Shown: positions 17,601-25,470, numbered from the stretch's first letter. The stretch: 64,000 nucleotides of DNA from Pseudomonadota bacterium (GCA_022360315.1 JAKSDA010000407.1:1-64000), one strand, 5' to 3'. A program made the numbers and translations. Notes: generated from the sequence alone by a model not told the origin.

Positions 17601-18791
17601 GCGGGAACCGATCTCGGGCGGCTCCTGCGCATTCAAGTCCACGAGCAAATCTGGCGGGGCAGCCTGACCGAAATCGTCCGGCTGGGCAACCAGGCCATGG
17701 CCCTGGTCCCCCGGGGTAGCCGGATCTGGTACGAGTTGGCCGGTGAAGTGGGTATGGCCCTGGGTAAGCTCGGCCAGGTGAGCCAGATCAAGGCCCTGGC
17801 CCGCCATCTGTTGCGCGGCGTCGAAGAGCAAGGCGACTGTCTGGGCTGGTGTGTCGCCGGGGCGACCCTCGCTCAACAGCTTTACGTCTCAGGACACAGC
17901 GATGCAGCTGATTCACTGCTCATTCGAGTTGAAGAAGAGATCGGAGATCTCGATGGCGCCGATCCCTGGGCTGCCGCCGCCGTCCACTTTGCAAGAGCGG
18001 TACGCGCGGATACGATCATCAACGATCCGGCCGCTGTTCTACAAGAGGTCAAGAAATGCGTGGCGTGTTATGAATCGATCGGCGATGCGCGGCAGGCCTG
18101 TCTGCACCGGGGCAACGCCGGATACGCCATGGCCGAACTCGGGCTCTACGAGCAGGCCGAGGTTGAATTGCGGTATGCCGCGCAGATCGCCGACGAGCTG
18201 AAGCTAGAGAACGCCGCGCAGGGTGTCCGGCGGCAACTGGCCCTGGTACTTGCCCACCGCGGAGCCAACCGAGAAGCACAGGACATCGGACGGCGGGCCC
18301 GCGAGTGGTTCACTGGCCAGGACACAAGAGCAAACGCCCTGGCCAGATTGGACCTGGCCGACATACTGATGCTCGGCGGCGACCTCCACAATACCGAGCG
18401 CGAAGCGCGCTCGGCGTTGGCCCTTCTCGGCTCATCTGCCCCACTGCGGCCCCGGGCTCTGGTCTCTCTGGCCCGCGTTTATCTGCGGCTTGGCAACACC
18501 GAGCAAGCGCTCGCCGCTGCGACCGAGGCGATGGAGCTGCTCGACACTCTGGAATCGGTCGAGGCCAGTAATGTGGTGGTCCGACTGGTGCACGCCGAGG
18601 CGCTTCACGCTGCGGGCAAGCAAAAAGACGCCTACAGGGCCATCGCGGCTGCGCGCGAATACTTGCTCATCAGTGCCGACCGGATCAGCCAGGGCGAGTG
18701 GCGGAAGAGTTATCTCGAAAACATTCCGGATCACGCGCGCACCATGCACCTGGCCCAGCGGTGGGCGGCTGCCGGCTTCCCGGCCCACTGA
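14676..18791 (+). CDS. Ser/Thr kinase - cyclase-like - AAA ATPase - TPR protein 1
   Basis: The 1371-residue protein fuses four parts. A Hanks-type kinase (about residues 10-275) has GFGGMASVY, HRDIKPSNIF and DFGVA, so it is probably active. Next comes a region (about 300-525) whose pattern resembles a degenerate class III cyclase domain (ARFNVMGDGSVIALL, IGDVIDRAFQLL). An AAA/STAND-type ATPase follows (Walker A TGPPGFGKSR near 556, Walker B LLLVIDDLQWAD near 705), then a long helical TPR-type region to the end. This resembles the kinase/cyclase-ATPase fusions of myxobacteria. The GTG start at 14676 has AAGGTG eight bases upstream. The paralogue at 41004 shares the whole architecture. It stands alone, and its ligand and targets are unknown. 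Confidence 0.88.
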   Translation: MDPGTVIAGRYVIDRLAGFGGMASVYKARDEEESRWVALKVLRPQVAHLEQRFVRESKMLRELRHPAIVRYYDSGVTLAHQRFLVMEWLDGIDLAARLQNEPLSVAEALAVMGRIGAALAFAHEHHIVHRDIKPSNIFLSNGEVDTAKLLDFGVAGRSTHATRSGSGSGTRFGTPAYMSPEQVRGGRHLNPRTDVFSLGCVLFECLTGEPAFAAHDMMAVFCKILMDRPPAVRELAPQVPAAIDALVRRMLSKRPTGRPRSSDVVCEIRDISASLPPPQLDHKPLAQPGRTAITQSEQRVVHVVVAAASANLLESGGVQVLNQQQFETETMGPPTDSAESDELISKLADSAFGELPEHLRQFKNKTRDPLVTTTQLERITIKMALLGARFNVMGDGSVIALLDSRDTGGPVARAVVVDQAASAARCALVLREEVPGAIVALAGGRAVIEKRRLIGDVIDRAFQLLRAAEQVHTTSAHQGGTIRIDQLTAALLGPRFYVDGDATRGFCLLSEQRSLSGETVSPVAIPFIGRARDLRKLARVLDECIEDEVAQTVLVTGPPGFGKSRLCREFLAQLEQDEHEVDIWLAQADPLRARAPLHVIADAVRYVTGIHESRPPAVCRYELRERIDQYFDVDRAIRASSAESAERVTAFLGELINLAPPLARIEEPLQLSAARRDPKLMGDQIRRAFIDLIGAATRRRPLLLVIDDLQWADRATVSLLDRALRHLAERPLMILALSRPEIRDSFPGLWSEHGVTEFRLGRLPRRAAEEAIRTVLGQDIASERVVALVEHADGNAFYLEELVRNAAAGESSLPETVVAMAQSRLVELDPQARQILRAASVFGDVFWLSGVVDLVGEDIDVEEWLHNLVASEFIVRASASRFSGEPQYSFRHALIREAVYEMLPDEERQLGHCLAAAWLDKAGETEGGVIADHFERGGTPDRALPFYVRAAEDALNRSDFDAAHAVASRGVACGAAGTDLGRLLRIQVHEQIWRGSLTEIVRLGNQAMALVPRGSRIWYELAGEVGMALGKLGQVSQIKALARHLLRGVEEQGDCLGWCVAGATLAQQLYVSGHSDAADSLLIRVEEEIGDLDGADPWAAAAVHFARAVRADTIINDPAAVLQEVKKCVACYESIGDARQACLHRGNAGYAMAELGLYEQAEVELRYAAQIADELKLENAAQGVRRQLALVLAHRGANREAQDIGRRAREWFTGQDTRANALARLDLADILMLGGDLHNTEREARSALALLGSSAPLRPRALVSLARVYLRLGNTEQALAAATEAMELLDTLESVEASNVVVRLVHAEALHAAGKQKDAYRAIAAAREYLLISADRISQGEWRKSYLENIPDHARTMHLAQRWAAAGFPAH

Positions 18792-19135
18792 CCTGAATTA
18801 CTCACCACGACACCTGGGGTGAGAGCCGGACCAGTCGAGGCGCCCGGCGCGGCGAGATCATGCGGGAATAAAAACCAATCACTTGCGAGAGATATTGGGG
18901 TCAGTCGCTATGGTGCGGCGGAAATTTTTCGTATTTCCAATGACGACTTCCAAGTCGTAGTTGCATGCTGTAAAAGTTTCTAATTGATTCTTACTATTGG
19001 TTTCGATAATTTTACATCCTGTTTAAACATAGAATCTCAAGAGTGGTTTTTTCGACTCGACGGCGATTTCTCCGCGCTCGACGCGCGAGTAGCTCGTCCT
19101 GCGTTTGTCGCGGTCGTTATCACCTGGAGTCTACA
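18792..19135. other. AT-rich intergenic region with two inverted repeats
   Basis: This 344-base gap before the RCC1-type lipoprotein gene is markedly AT-rich from about 18870 to 19040, unlike the rest of the window. It probably carries the promoter of the downstream gene. Two small inverted repeats lie in it (18920-18938 and 18943-18958). No coding potential was seen. Confidence 0.55.
18920..18958. promoter_or_regulatory. Paired inverted repeats, candidate operator
   Basis: GGAAAT (18920-18925) mirrors ATTTCC (18933-18938), and ACGACTT (18943-18949) mirrors AAGTCGT (18952-18958) with only CC between. The second is a near-perfect 16-bp palindrome of the size bound by dimeric regulators. Both lie about 180-215 bases upstream of the RCC1-type lipoprotein gene. 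No regulator is implied by the neighbours. Confidence 0.35.
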
Positions 19136-21082
19136 ATGTATCGAATTTGGGAAATCGTACTTTGGCCTGTTATCATTTTTGTATTGAGCTTGGTTTTGAC
19201 CTCGTGTCTCTTTTTGCAACCTCTCGATGGAGGGGGGGCGAGCGATGTATCAGGTGACGTGCCGAACGATCGCATCTCTGTGGCTCAAACAATAAACAAT
19301 GGTACGGTCTTTAACGGGCTCGGGCCCAACGGCCTGAATCTCAACGGCCTGAATCTTAACGGCATTGAGCAAAACGGCCTGAATCTCAACGGCCTGAATC
19401 TCAACGGCCTGAATCTCAACGGTCTCAATCTCAATGGAATTCCGCTCGACTCCCAGCAGCGGGAGGACTTCAAAGAGGTCTACCAATACCTGGTCGAATG
19501 CGCCCTTGAAGACGGCCAATCGGCAACTCTTCATCAGGATGGCGGGCCCGATCTCATCTACTACGGCTCACTCGGTGTGGCGCCGGAATGGCGCAGCGGA
19601 GAGCTCAGCGAGGTCGGCGAACACTGTGTTTCGGCCTGTCTGGCCGGGCGGGCCAACGGCCTGGGGCGGACCGTGTTGCTCTCGCTGCGCGGCTGCAATA
19701 TTGCCACCACCCCGCAGGAAGAAGATCTCTTTACCAGCAACGAGGGTATCTTTTGGGGCAACCTCTTCAATGACACTGCCTATATCAAGGCCTGTATGGT
19801 GGATGGAGGCGGTATCTCGGGTCGGGTCTGCGCCGAATCCGACGGCTGCGGATTCGATTTCAGGGGGGTTTGTGGCGATGTTTGTGTATACGACTATGGG
19901 ACCGGTAGCTACACCAGTTGCGACGGTGAGAGCAACTTAATACACACCTGGCTCAATCTGAGCAATCGGTTGCACTTTGGGGATACCAATGCGGTCAGGC
20001 GCGACAACAACTACAATGCGATTGCCTGGGGCGAAAACCAATACGGCCAGGTGGTCGAGGATCCCGCTCAGCAGCCCTACCTCGAGCAGCCGACTGTGCT
20101 CGGTGTTCTGTCCAACGACAACGCCGAACTCATCATTCACCATCACGGCTGTGCCCGCAAAAAAGACGGTCAGCTGTGGTGCTGGGGCCGCAATGACCAG
20201 GGCCAGGTCGGCAATGACACGCGTGACCAGGACCCGCCGCATGCTCATCCAACCCCCGAAAAAATATCGAGCAATGTCGCGCAGGTCACCATCGGTAAAT
20301 TTCACAGCTGTCTACTCAAAACCTCCGGCAAGGCCAAATGCTGGGGCAAGAACAGCAACGGTCAGCTCGGCATCGACGACAAGGGTGTCGTGCGCGAGAC
20401 CAGTCCCCACACAGTGAGCGGGATGAGTCAAGGAGTGGTAAGGTTGTCGGCCGGATCTACTACAGGACGCCATGTATGTGCCATCAAAGCCGATGACACG
20501 GTGTGGTGTTGGGGCGATAACCGATACGGCCAGCTCGGCAATGGCAAGACCAAGGACAAATACGCTCCCAAGCACGTGGACGTGGACGAAGAGGGCAACT
20601 CATTTGCCGGAGTCACCGATATATGCGCGTCCAAAACACTGACCTGTGCCAGAAAAATCGACGGCACTGCGTGGTGTTGGGGGGGTGAAAGCAATGCCCC
20701 CTATCACTCGAAAAAACCGCGACAGTATGTTCTCGACGATCCCGGTCAACCCGCTGTGAGGGCCGCCCCGGGCGGATTGGCCTGTGGAACCGACTGGGTG
20801 TGCTTTGTCGCGACCGATTCGAGAGTCTGGTGCATGGGCGACAATGAGTGGGGCCAGCTCGGCTACAACACCGGCGGCGCTGATTCGGCCAGGTTAGAGC
20901 CAGTGCCCGGCCTGACCGGGGTCATGAGCGTGAATGCGGCGCGTACGCAGACCTGCGCCACCCGGTCCGACAACACGGTGTGGTGCTGGGGCACCGATCC
21001 CGGCGAAGCCGACCAAGGCCCTGCCATGTTCTCGCCGCAGTTAAACATCTCCCCACAAGAAATCGATCTCGGCGTGCCGTGA
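19136..21082 (+). CDS. RCC1-repeat lipoprotein with N-G-L-N-L pentapeptide repeat
   Basis: The 648-residue product has a signal ending in the ideal lipobox LTSC (Cys24), so it is lipid-anchored, probably at the outer membrane or surface. Residues about 60-100 are a run of N-G-L-N-L units, a five-residue period like pentapeptide-repeat beta helices. A Cys-rich globular domain follows (about 105-280). The C-terminal half contains about seven RCC1-type blades built on WCWGxNxxGQLG. It probably forms a beta-propeller that binds another protein or surface ligand. GGAG seven bases upstream supports the ATG at 19136. The gene is isolated between AT-rich gaps, and its biological role is unknown. Confidence 0.85.
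   Translation: MYRIWEIVLWPVIIFVLSLVLTSCLFLQPLDGGGASDVSGDVPNDRISVAQTINNGTVFNGLGPNGLNLNGLNLNGIEQNGLNLNGLNLNGLNLNGLNLNGIPLDSQQREDFKEVYQYLVECALEDGQSATLHQDGGPDLIYYGSLGVAPEWRSGELSEVGEHCVSACLAGRANGLGRTVLLSLRGCNIATTPQEEDLFTSNEGIFWGNLFNDTAYIKACMVDGGGISGRVCAESDGCGFDFRGVCGDVCVYDYGTGSYTSCDGESNLIHTWLNLSNRLHFGDTNAVRRDNNYNAIAWGENQYGQVVEDPAQQPYLEQPTVLGVLSNDNAELIIHHHGCARKKDGQLWCWGRNDQGQVGNDTRDQDPPHAHPTPEKISSNVAQVTIGKFHSCLLKTSGKAKCWGKNSNGQLGIDDKGVVRETSPHTVSGMSQGVVRLSAGSTTGRHVCAIKADDTVWCWGDNRYGQLGNGKTKDKYAPKHVDVDEEGNSFAGVTDICASKTLTCARKIDGTAWCWGGESNAPYHSKKPRQYVLDDPGQPAVRAAPGGLACGTDWVCFVATDSRVWCMGDNEWGQLGYNTGGADSARLEPVPGLTGVMSVNAARTQTCATRSDNTVWCWGTDPGEADQGPAMFSPQLNISPQEIDLGVP
19327..19438 (+). repeat. 15-bp tandem repeat inside the RCC1-type lipoprotein gene
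   Basis: Units of AACGGCCTGAATCTC recur about seven times, with one diverged unit (GGCATTGAGCAA) in the middle. Each unit encodes N-G-L-N-L. Most units are identical at DNA level, which suggests recent slippage or strong conversion, and copy number may vary between strains. Confidence 0.85.
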
Positions 21083-21197
21083 CGCGTCTTGCGGTCCTCC
21101 GGCTATCCGCTTCGGCGATCGACCGAGACCGATAGCCGAGACCTTTGAGTGCGGGAAATTCGCGGGGGCATGGGCCGGCGGATGATACCTGCACACG

Positions 21198-21234
21198 GGA
21201 TACGAGGATCGCGCTTGCTGCGATCCTCGTATCC
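21198..21234. terminator. 15-bp hairpin downstream of the RCC1-type gene
   Basis: GGATACGAGGATCGC (21198-21212) pairs perfectly with 21220-21234 around the loop GCTTGCT. It is 115 bases past the stop codon and lies between convergent genes. There is no U tract, but the stem is very strong. Confidence 0.6.
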
Positions 21235-21455
21235 TGGCCCGGTGTCACGCCGTTAAACAAGTTAGATTTAGCTTATGACAATATAATTATTAATATATGG
21301 AAAAACTAATACTTCGTATAAACCAGTCTAAATCTACAACACAATGGTAGCGGTCGAATTGTCGGAGTTGCTGTCCGATGCGACGACCACTGGGAGTGCA
21401 ACACACGGTCACATTGCAGGGGATGCAACATGACGGTGCGCGGCCCGAGAGCTCT
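21235..21455. other. AT-rich gap between convergent genes
   Basis: Bases 21255-21350 are strongly AT-rich (for example AATATAATTATTAATATATGG). This is foreign-looking against the high-GC background. No gene, tRNA or att-like repeat was found in it. With the hairpin at 21198 it fills the 373 bases between the convergent lipoprotein and response-regulator genes. Confidence 0.5.
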
Positions 21456-22190
21456 TCAAAGTCCAGTTTCTGTTTTTAGGGCGGCGAGTTGCCCGCGCAA
21501 CGCAAAGGCTTTTCGGTAGATGCAATTGGCCACTTCGACAGCTCTGGCCGGCAACTCAGAGGTGTTGTCGAGCAGCTCCGCGACGTGGTTCATGATGACG
21601 TCGGCGGCACCGGGCAGGTCGGGACCCGCGTCTGTAGCGGTGCCGTCATCGCCGGGGTTGATCAACTTCTCGAGGTCGTACTTGTCGCCGAGGGCGAGAG
21701 CCGCCTGTTGAATCTCGACGCTGGAGAACGGCTTCTGGACCACGAGCAGTCGGCTTGTGGCGCCGAGTTGGTCGAGAATATCCTGCCACGAGTGATCGGT
21801 ATACGCAGTGCAGATGACGATATGCAGGTCGGGAGACACACTCCAGATCTCCTTGATGGTTCGCAACCCGGACCAGCCCGGAGGCATCCTCATATCGACA
21901 AATGCAGCCGCGTAGGGGCGCCCTTCCGCCCGCGCCGCGACCACCCGGGCAAGGGCTTCCTGGCCTTGAAACGCCGAATCTATCTCATGGACGGGGAGCG
22001 CGACCGGTGGGTTGCTATCGTCATCATCACCGTCAATGTCATCGAAGAGATCGGCAGCAGCTGCACTCAACTCGTCATCGTCTTCATTCAGCCGCAGGAC
22101 TTTGATAAAGTCGCGATGTATATCGGGATTGTCATCGACGAGAAGAATACGCCTATGCTTGCGCATCCCGTGGCTGGCAGTCGTCGTCAT
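21456..22190 (-). CDS. Response regulator with acidic insert in the receiver domain
   Basis: The 244-residue protein has a receiver domain: VDDNPDIH at the N-terminus, phosphoacceptor aspartate in AAFVDMRMPPG, threonine in ICTAYTD and lysine in VVQKPF. Between helix 1 and strand 2 there is an insert of about 45 residues rich in Asp and Glu (ELSAAAADLFDDIDGDDDDS). After the receiver a helical tail of about 80 residues replaces a DNA-binding output. The same receiver style is seen fused to sensor kinases in other bacteria. Its neighbour on the same strand is the partner-switching operon, so it may belong to that pathway. An ATG 8 codons in is an alternative start. Confidence 0.8.
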   Translation of the reverse strand: MTTTASHGMRKHRRILLVDDNPDIHRDFIKVLRLNEDDDELSAAAADLFDDIDGDDDDSNPPVALPVHEIDSAFQGQEALARVVAARAEGRPYAAAFVDMRMPPGWSGLRTIKEIWSVSPDLHIVICTAYTDHSWQDILDQLGATSRLLVVQKPFSSVEIQQAALALGDKYDLEKLINPGDDGTATDAGPDLPGAADVIMNHVAELLDNTSELPARAVEVANCIYRKAFALRGQLAALKTETGL

Positions 22191-22474
22191 GATGTGCAGT
22201 GGCCTTTCTATCGCTGTCTAGCGCGGGTAATTTCGGTGCGACCGAGATCGCCGAGGCTCGGTTTGTCGAACCACTACCACAACGTTGTCTATTTCTGAGA
22301 TTCACGTACAAGAACGCCTCCGCGGCGAGTTGTACCTTTTATCGGCGCATATACGGATAACTTGTGGCAAATGGCGCGGGGCTGGCAGGCCCGCGGCCGG
22401 CTTTGGGTCCGGGCCGGCTTGACTGCTGGCCCACGCCATCGGCCCTCGGCGCAGAGGTCAATGCCGCTGGCGGT

Positions 22475-22501
22475 ATTCGGGAAAAATTGTTTTTCCCGAA
22501 T
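22475..22501. terminator. Perfect 12-bp hairpin with 3-base loop
   Basis: ATTCGGGAAAAA (22475-22486) pairs with TTTTTCCCGAAT (22490-22501) around TTG. The A/T-rich inner stem with G/C outside is unusual for an intrinsic terminator but could act in both directions. A similar, shorter hairpin (CGGGAAA/TTTCCCG) opens the repeat region at 40795. Confidence 0.45.
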
Positions 22502-22547
22502 CTGCGTGCGCCCCGGCCGAGAGCGATCAGGCGATTTTGGGCACATG

Positions 22548-22623
22548 GGGCGCCCGGCGGCAGTCCGCCGGAGGGCTTTGCCCAATAATGGTAGCGGCGT
22601 TCGGGATTTTCCCGAACGCCGCT
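22548..22623. repeat. Mosaic intergenic repeat, copy F, ending in a 13-bp hairpin
   Basis: The core reads CAGTCCGCCGGA then GGGCTTTGCCCAATAATG, followed by a perfect hairpin AGCGGCGTTCGGG (22593-22605) / CCCGAACGCCGCT (22611-22623). The core matches copy G at 40882-40915 at 27 of 34 positions by manual count, and shares GGGCTTTGCCCA with copy B. The hairpin lies 10 bases beyond the stop of the phosphatase gene on the minus strand, so it probably also terminates that operon. Confidence 0.7.
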
Positions 22624-22632
22624 AGACCCGAT

Positions 22633-25470
22633 TCAATTGGCCGAGGGACGGCGGATGATCAATATGGTGATATCGTCAAACTGCTGGTCCATGAACGCCC
22701 TGACTTCCTGCAAGATGGCTTCTTTCATGGCGTTGGGCGACAGATCGGCGTGGCGCTGGATGCTGGCGACCAGCGCTTCGCTGCCCCACATCGAACCATC
22801 GGCCGCAGTCGCCTCGATCACTCCGTCGGTGTAAAGCACCAGGGTATCGCCCGGATCGAGGTGAAAGTGGGTTTCTTCGCTCATGCCAGCGATGTCGGGC
22901 ATGAGGCCAAGCCATACTCCAGGCATTGGGATGAGTTCGCATTGTCCGGTTGCCTGGCGATACACAACGGCGTCTTCGTGGGCACCTGCAGCGAGATAAT
23001 CACCGTTACCAAGGCTTTTTAGCACAGCAAACGTGACGTGGTAATGCTCGCCGAGATGATCGATATCCTCGCACAGCACTCGATTCAAACTGGTCAGAAT
23101 GCTGTCCATTGATGCGTCGGGATCGGTCCGTATGAGGGTGCGGACCACCGAATGCGTCATCAGCATGACCAGGCCCGATGTCACACCGTGGCCCGACACG
23201 TCGCCGATGGCGTACCATACATAGCCGTTGTCGTCGGTGATGACGTCGTAATAGTCGCCGCCGACTTCTTCGGCCGGGATCATGGTGGCGGCCAGAGTTT
23301 CGTGCTGGTCTGCCTCGATATCGGGCAGCATGGCGACCTGGATGCGCTGCGCGACCTCCATCTCCTGACGGATACGCAGGCGCTCCTCTTCCTTGGAGTG
23401 GTCGGTGAAAATGCAGACATAGCCGACGACGCTGCGGTTTTCGTTGATCGCCGGGGTGGCGGTGAGAAATACCCGGCGGACCGCCTCGCCCGATACCGGT
23501 ACGTTGAATACCCCGGTAAACATGCCCTGTTCGTCAGTTGCCCTGGCTGCCCGTTGCCAGGCCAGTTGGTTGTCGTCGTCGAATAGAATTTGATCGAGCG
23601 GGACGTCGCTGTCGTGACCCATCACATTGCGGTACCCGCTGTTCACAAATAGAACTCGTCCGGTGTGGGTGATGCCGAGAATCGCCACCTGTTGGGTCGA
23701 GCGCAGCACATTGTCGAGGTTGGTCGCCGATGTGACCTGTTCGACCAGGGTGCGGAGCATCTCGTCGGCCTGGATTTTCCAGCGGATTTCCTGCAATTCG
23801 ATATTGCGCCACAGCGCGCCCAGAACCGGCTCCTCGTACGGTTTGGGCTCGGGATTGTACAGAATACCCGGATAGGTAGTCGCGTCGAGCAAACGCTGGA
23901 GCTCTGGCTGCTCGGGCTCTACCCTGGTCTGGTTCGGCTCGCCCTCTCCCTCGCTCTCCGAGTCGTCCACTCGAATACGCCACAAATTGTCGAAGTTGAA
24001 GTGGCCACTGATGCTGATCGGTATGTCGTACCCCTTGCGCATGCAGCAGTAGACCTGCTGCCTGATGGTGAACAACATCAGCGCTTCATCGTGGGCATAG
24101 CGGTCGAGAGCGCGGACCGCTGCCTCCATGTCCTGAGTATCGACTTTTGTCGCCGCGTCGATGAAACGCTGGTCGTATTGTGGAGATTCGAGCAGGGAAC
24201 AGATACCTTTGCTGAACAGAAAGGCCGAGTGGTGAAACAGGCCGTGCAGGGTGAAATTGTCGGCGTTGGTGAGGGCGAAATCGCCGTCGAACGGTTTTCC
24301 CTCCATCAGGCGCATGGTGACAATCTGATGTAGCCAGGTCGGGCGCGGAACGATCTCGGCTTCGAGGCGGACATTGATGCGCTCGAGGAACACGCGGATC
24401 AGCTGGTACACCGAACACGACGACTCGCTGACCAGTCCGCGCAGGGTGAAACCGTCGGAATAGCCGGCCTCGTCCAAAAGTTGGACCGCGTAATCCGGGT
24501 CGTAGGGATAGGGCGGAATTTCCCTGTCGTAACCGACCTGTCCCGGTGTGAGCAACGAGGTCTGCGGCGACGCCCAGCCGTGATTGGCGATATTGCACAA
24601 AAGATGGCGGTGTACCGCATAGTTGAGCGCCAACCGCACCCGGCGATCGGCGAGCGGCCCCTCGTGTTTGAACACGAACCAATGCGAGATAGCGGCCTCG
24701 CGACGCCGCATGACCAGCGACTCGCTGTCCATGATGCGCACGGCGTCATGAGGGTCGAGGTTCAGAGCAATATCGAGTTGACGGCTCAATAGGGCGTCGA
24801 CCCAATCCTTCTGGTCGATAATGGGAAAACGTAGCTCGTCGATGTCGATCAACCCGGACCAGTGGTCGGGATTGCGCGATAACACGATTTCCTGACCACG
24901 GGTCCATCGCTCGAAAACGTAGCCACCCGTGCCGATGGGATGCTGGTGGAAATAATGAACTCCCTTGCTCTCGATGATCGACTCTGGGTACACCGCGCTG
25001 GCAATGTGTAGTCGATACAGCAACATACCGTCGGGTACATGGGTCGTGAGACGGACCTTGTAGTCATTAATCGCAGTACAATCTCTGATAACCGACAGGA
25101 TTCCCTGTCCGTTGGGAGCGCGGTTTTTGGGGTCGAGCTGGGCGCGAATCGTGGCCACGACGTCGGCTGCGGTAAACCGGTCGTCATTGTGGAAACAGAC
25201 ACCTTCTCGCAGGTCGAACTCCATGGTAAGCGGATCGATACGGCGCCACGCAGTGGCCAACCCGGGCTGCACGACTCCTTCGCTATCGATGTACACCAGA
25301 GAGTCGTTGATGGCCGCGTAGACGATTCCGCATTCTGGATCCATGCCGTGGAATGCATCGCATGCCGCAGGATCAGAGGAGAACGCGCCAATACGCACAG
25401 CCCGTACTGTCCCCCTGTGGCCGGCCTGCTCTGACGCTTGTTGACGAGTAGGGACGTTTTGGTCGGACAT
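22633..25470 (-). CDS. Cytoplasmic SBP5 - PAS - SpoIIE-type phosphatase fusion
   Basis: The 945-residue protein joins three domains. Residues about 20-510 form an extracellular-solute-binding family 5 fold (oligopeptide/dipeptide-binding type), with LREGVCFHNDDRFTAADVV and the PIGTGGYVFE motif. Residues about 590-690 form a PAS domain (GRVLFVNSGYRNVMGHD). From about 705 a PP2C/SpoIIE serine phosphatase follows, with metal aspartates in GGDYYDV, IGDVSGHG, YTDGVIEA and FDDITIL. The N-terminus is hydrophilic: there is no signal peptide or transmembrane helix, so the binding domain is predicted to be cytosolic. It is the last gene of an operon with STAS and two GHKL-like genes. I infer ligand-controlled dephosphorylation of the STAS protein. 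Confidence 0.88.
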   Translation of the reverse strand: MSDQNVPTRQQASEQAGHRGTVRAVRIGAFSSDPAACDAFHGMDPECGIVYAAINDSLVYIDSEGVVQPGLATAWRRIDPLTMEFDLREGVCFHNDDRFTAADVVATIRAQLDPKNRAPNGQGILSVIRDCTAINDYKVRLTTHVPDGMLLYRLHIASAVYPESIIESKGVHYFHQHPIGTGGYVFERWTRGQEIVLSRNPDHWSGLIDIDELRFPIIDQKDWVDALLSRQLDIALNLDPHDAVRIMDSESLVMRRREAAISHWFVFKHEGPLADRRVRLALNYAVHRHLLCNIANHGWASPQTSLLTPGQVGYDREIPPYPYDPDYAVQLLDEAGYSDGFTLRGLVSESSCSVYQLIRVFLERINVRLEAEIVPRPTWLHQIVTMRLMEGKPFDGDFALTNADNFTLHGLFHHSAFLFSKGICSLLESPQYDQRFIDAATKVDTQDMEAAVRALDRYAHDEALMLFTIRQQVYCCMRKGYDIPISISGHFNFDNLWRIRVDDSESEGEGEPNQTRVEPEQPELQRLLDATTYPGILYNPEPKPYEEPVLGALWRNIELQEIRWKIQADEMLRTLVEQVTSATNLDNVLRSTQQVAILGITHTGRVLFVNSGYRNVMGHDSDVPLDQILFDDDNQLAWQRAARATDEQGMFTGVFNVPVSGEAVRRVFLTATPAINENRSVVGYVCIFTDHSKEEERLRIRQEMEVAQRIQVAMLPDIEADQHETLAATMIPAEEVGGDYYDVITDDNGYVWYAIGDVSGHGVTSGLVMLMTHSVVRTLIRTDPDASMDSILTSLNRVLCEDIDHLGEHYHVTFAVLKSLGNGDYLAAGAHEDAVVYRQATGQCELIPMPGVWLGLMPDIAGMSEETHFHLDPGDTLVLYTDGVIEATAADGSMWGSEALVASIQRHADLSPNAMKEAILQEVRAFMDQQFDDITILIIRRPSAN

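Larger units (their letters stand above)
22191..22632. other. Intergenic region with two strong hairpins and a repeat copy
   Basis: This 442-base gap separates the phosphatase gene (minus strand, ending at 22633) from the response-regulator gene (minus, starting at 22190). It contains a perfect 12-bp hairpin at 22475-22501, repeat copy F with a 13-bp hairpin at 22593-22623, and presumably the promoter of the response regulator. No coding potential was recognised. Confidence 0.55.

Noticed and set aside
14676..18791. Membership of the kinase giants in a thiazole/oxazole-modified peptide (TOMM) cluster
   Set aside because: The architecture is reminiscent of TOMM-associated kinase/cyclase fusions, but no cyclodehydratase, dehydrogenase or precursor peptide gene was seen near either copy.
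19327..19438. Tandem repeats considered as a CRISPR-like array
   Set aside because: Units are contiguous 15-mers without spacers and are in frame inside a coding sequence.
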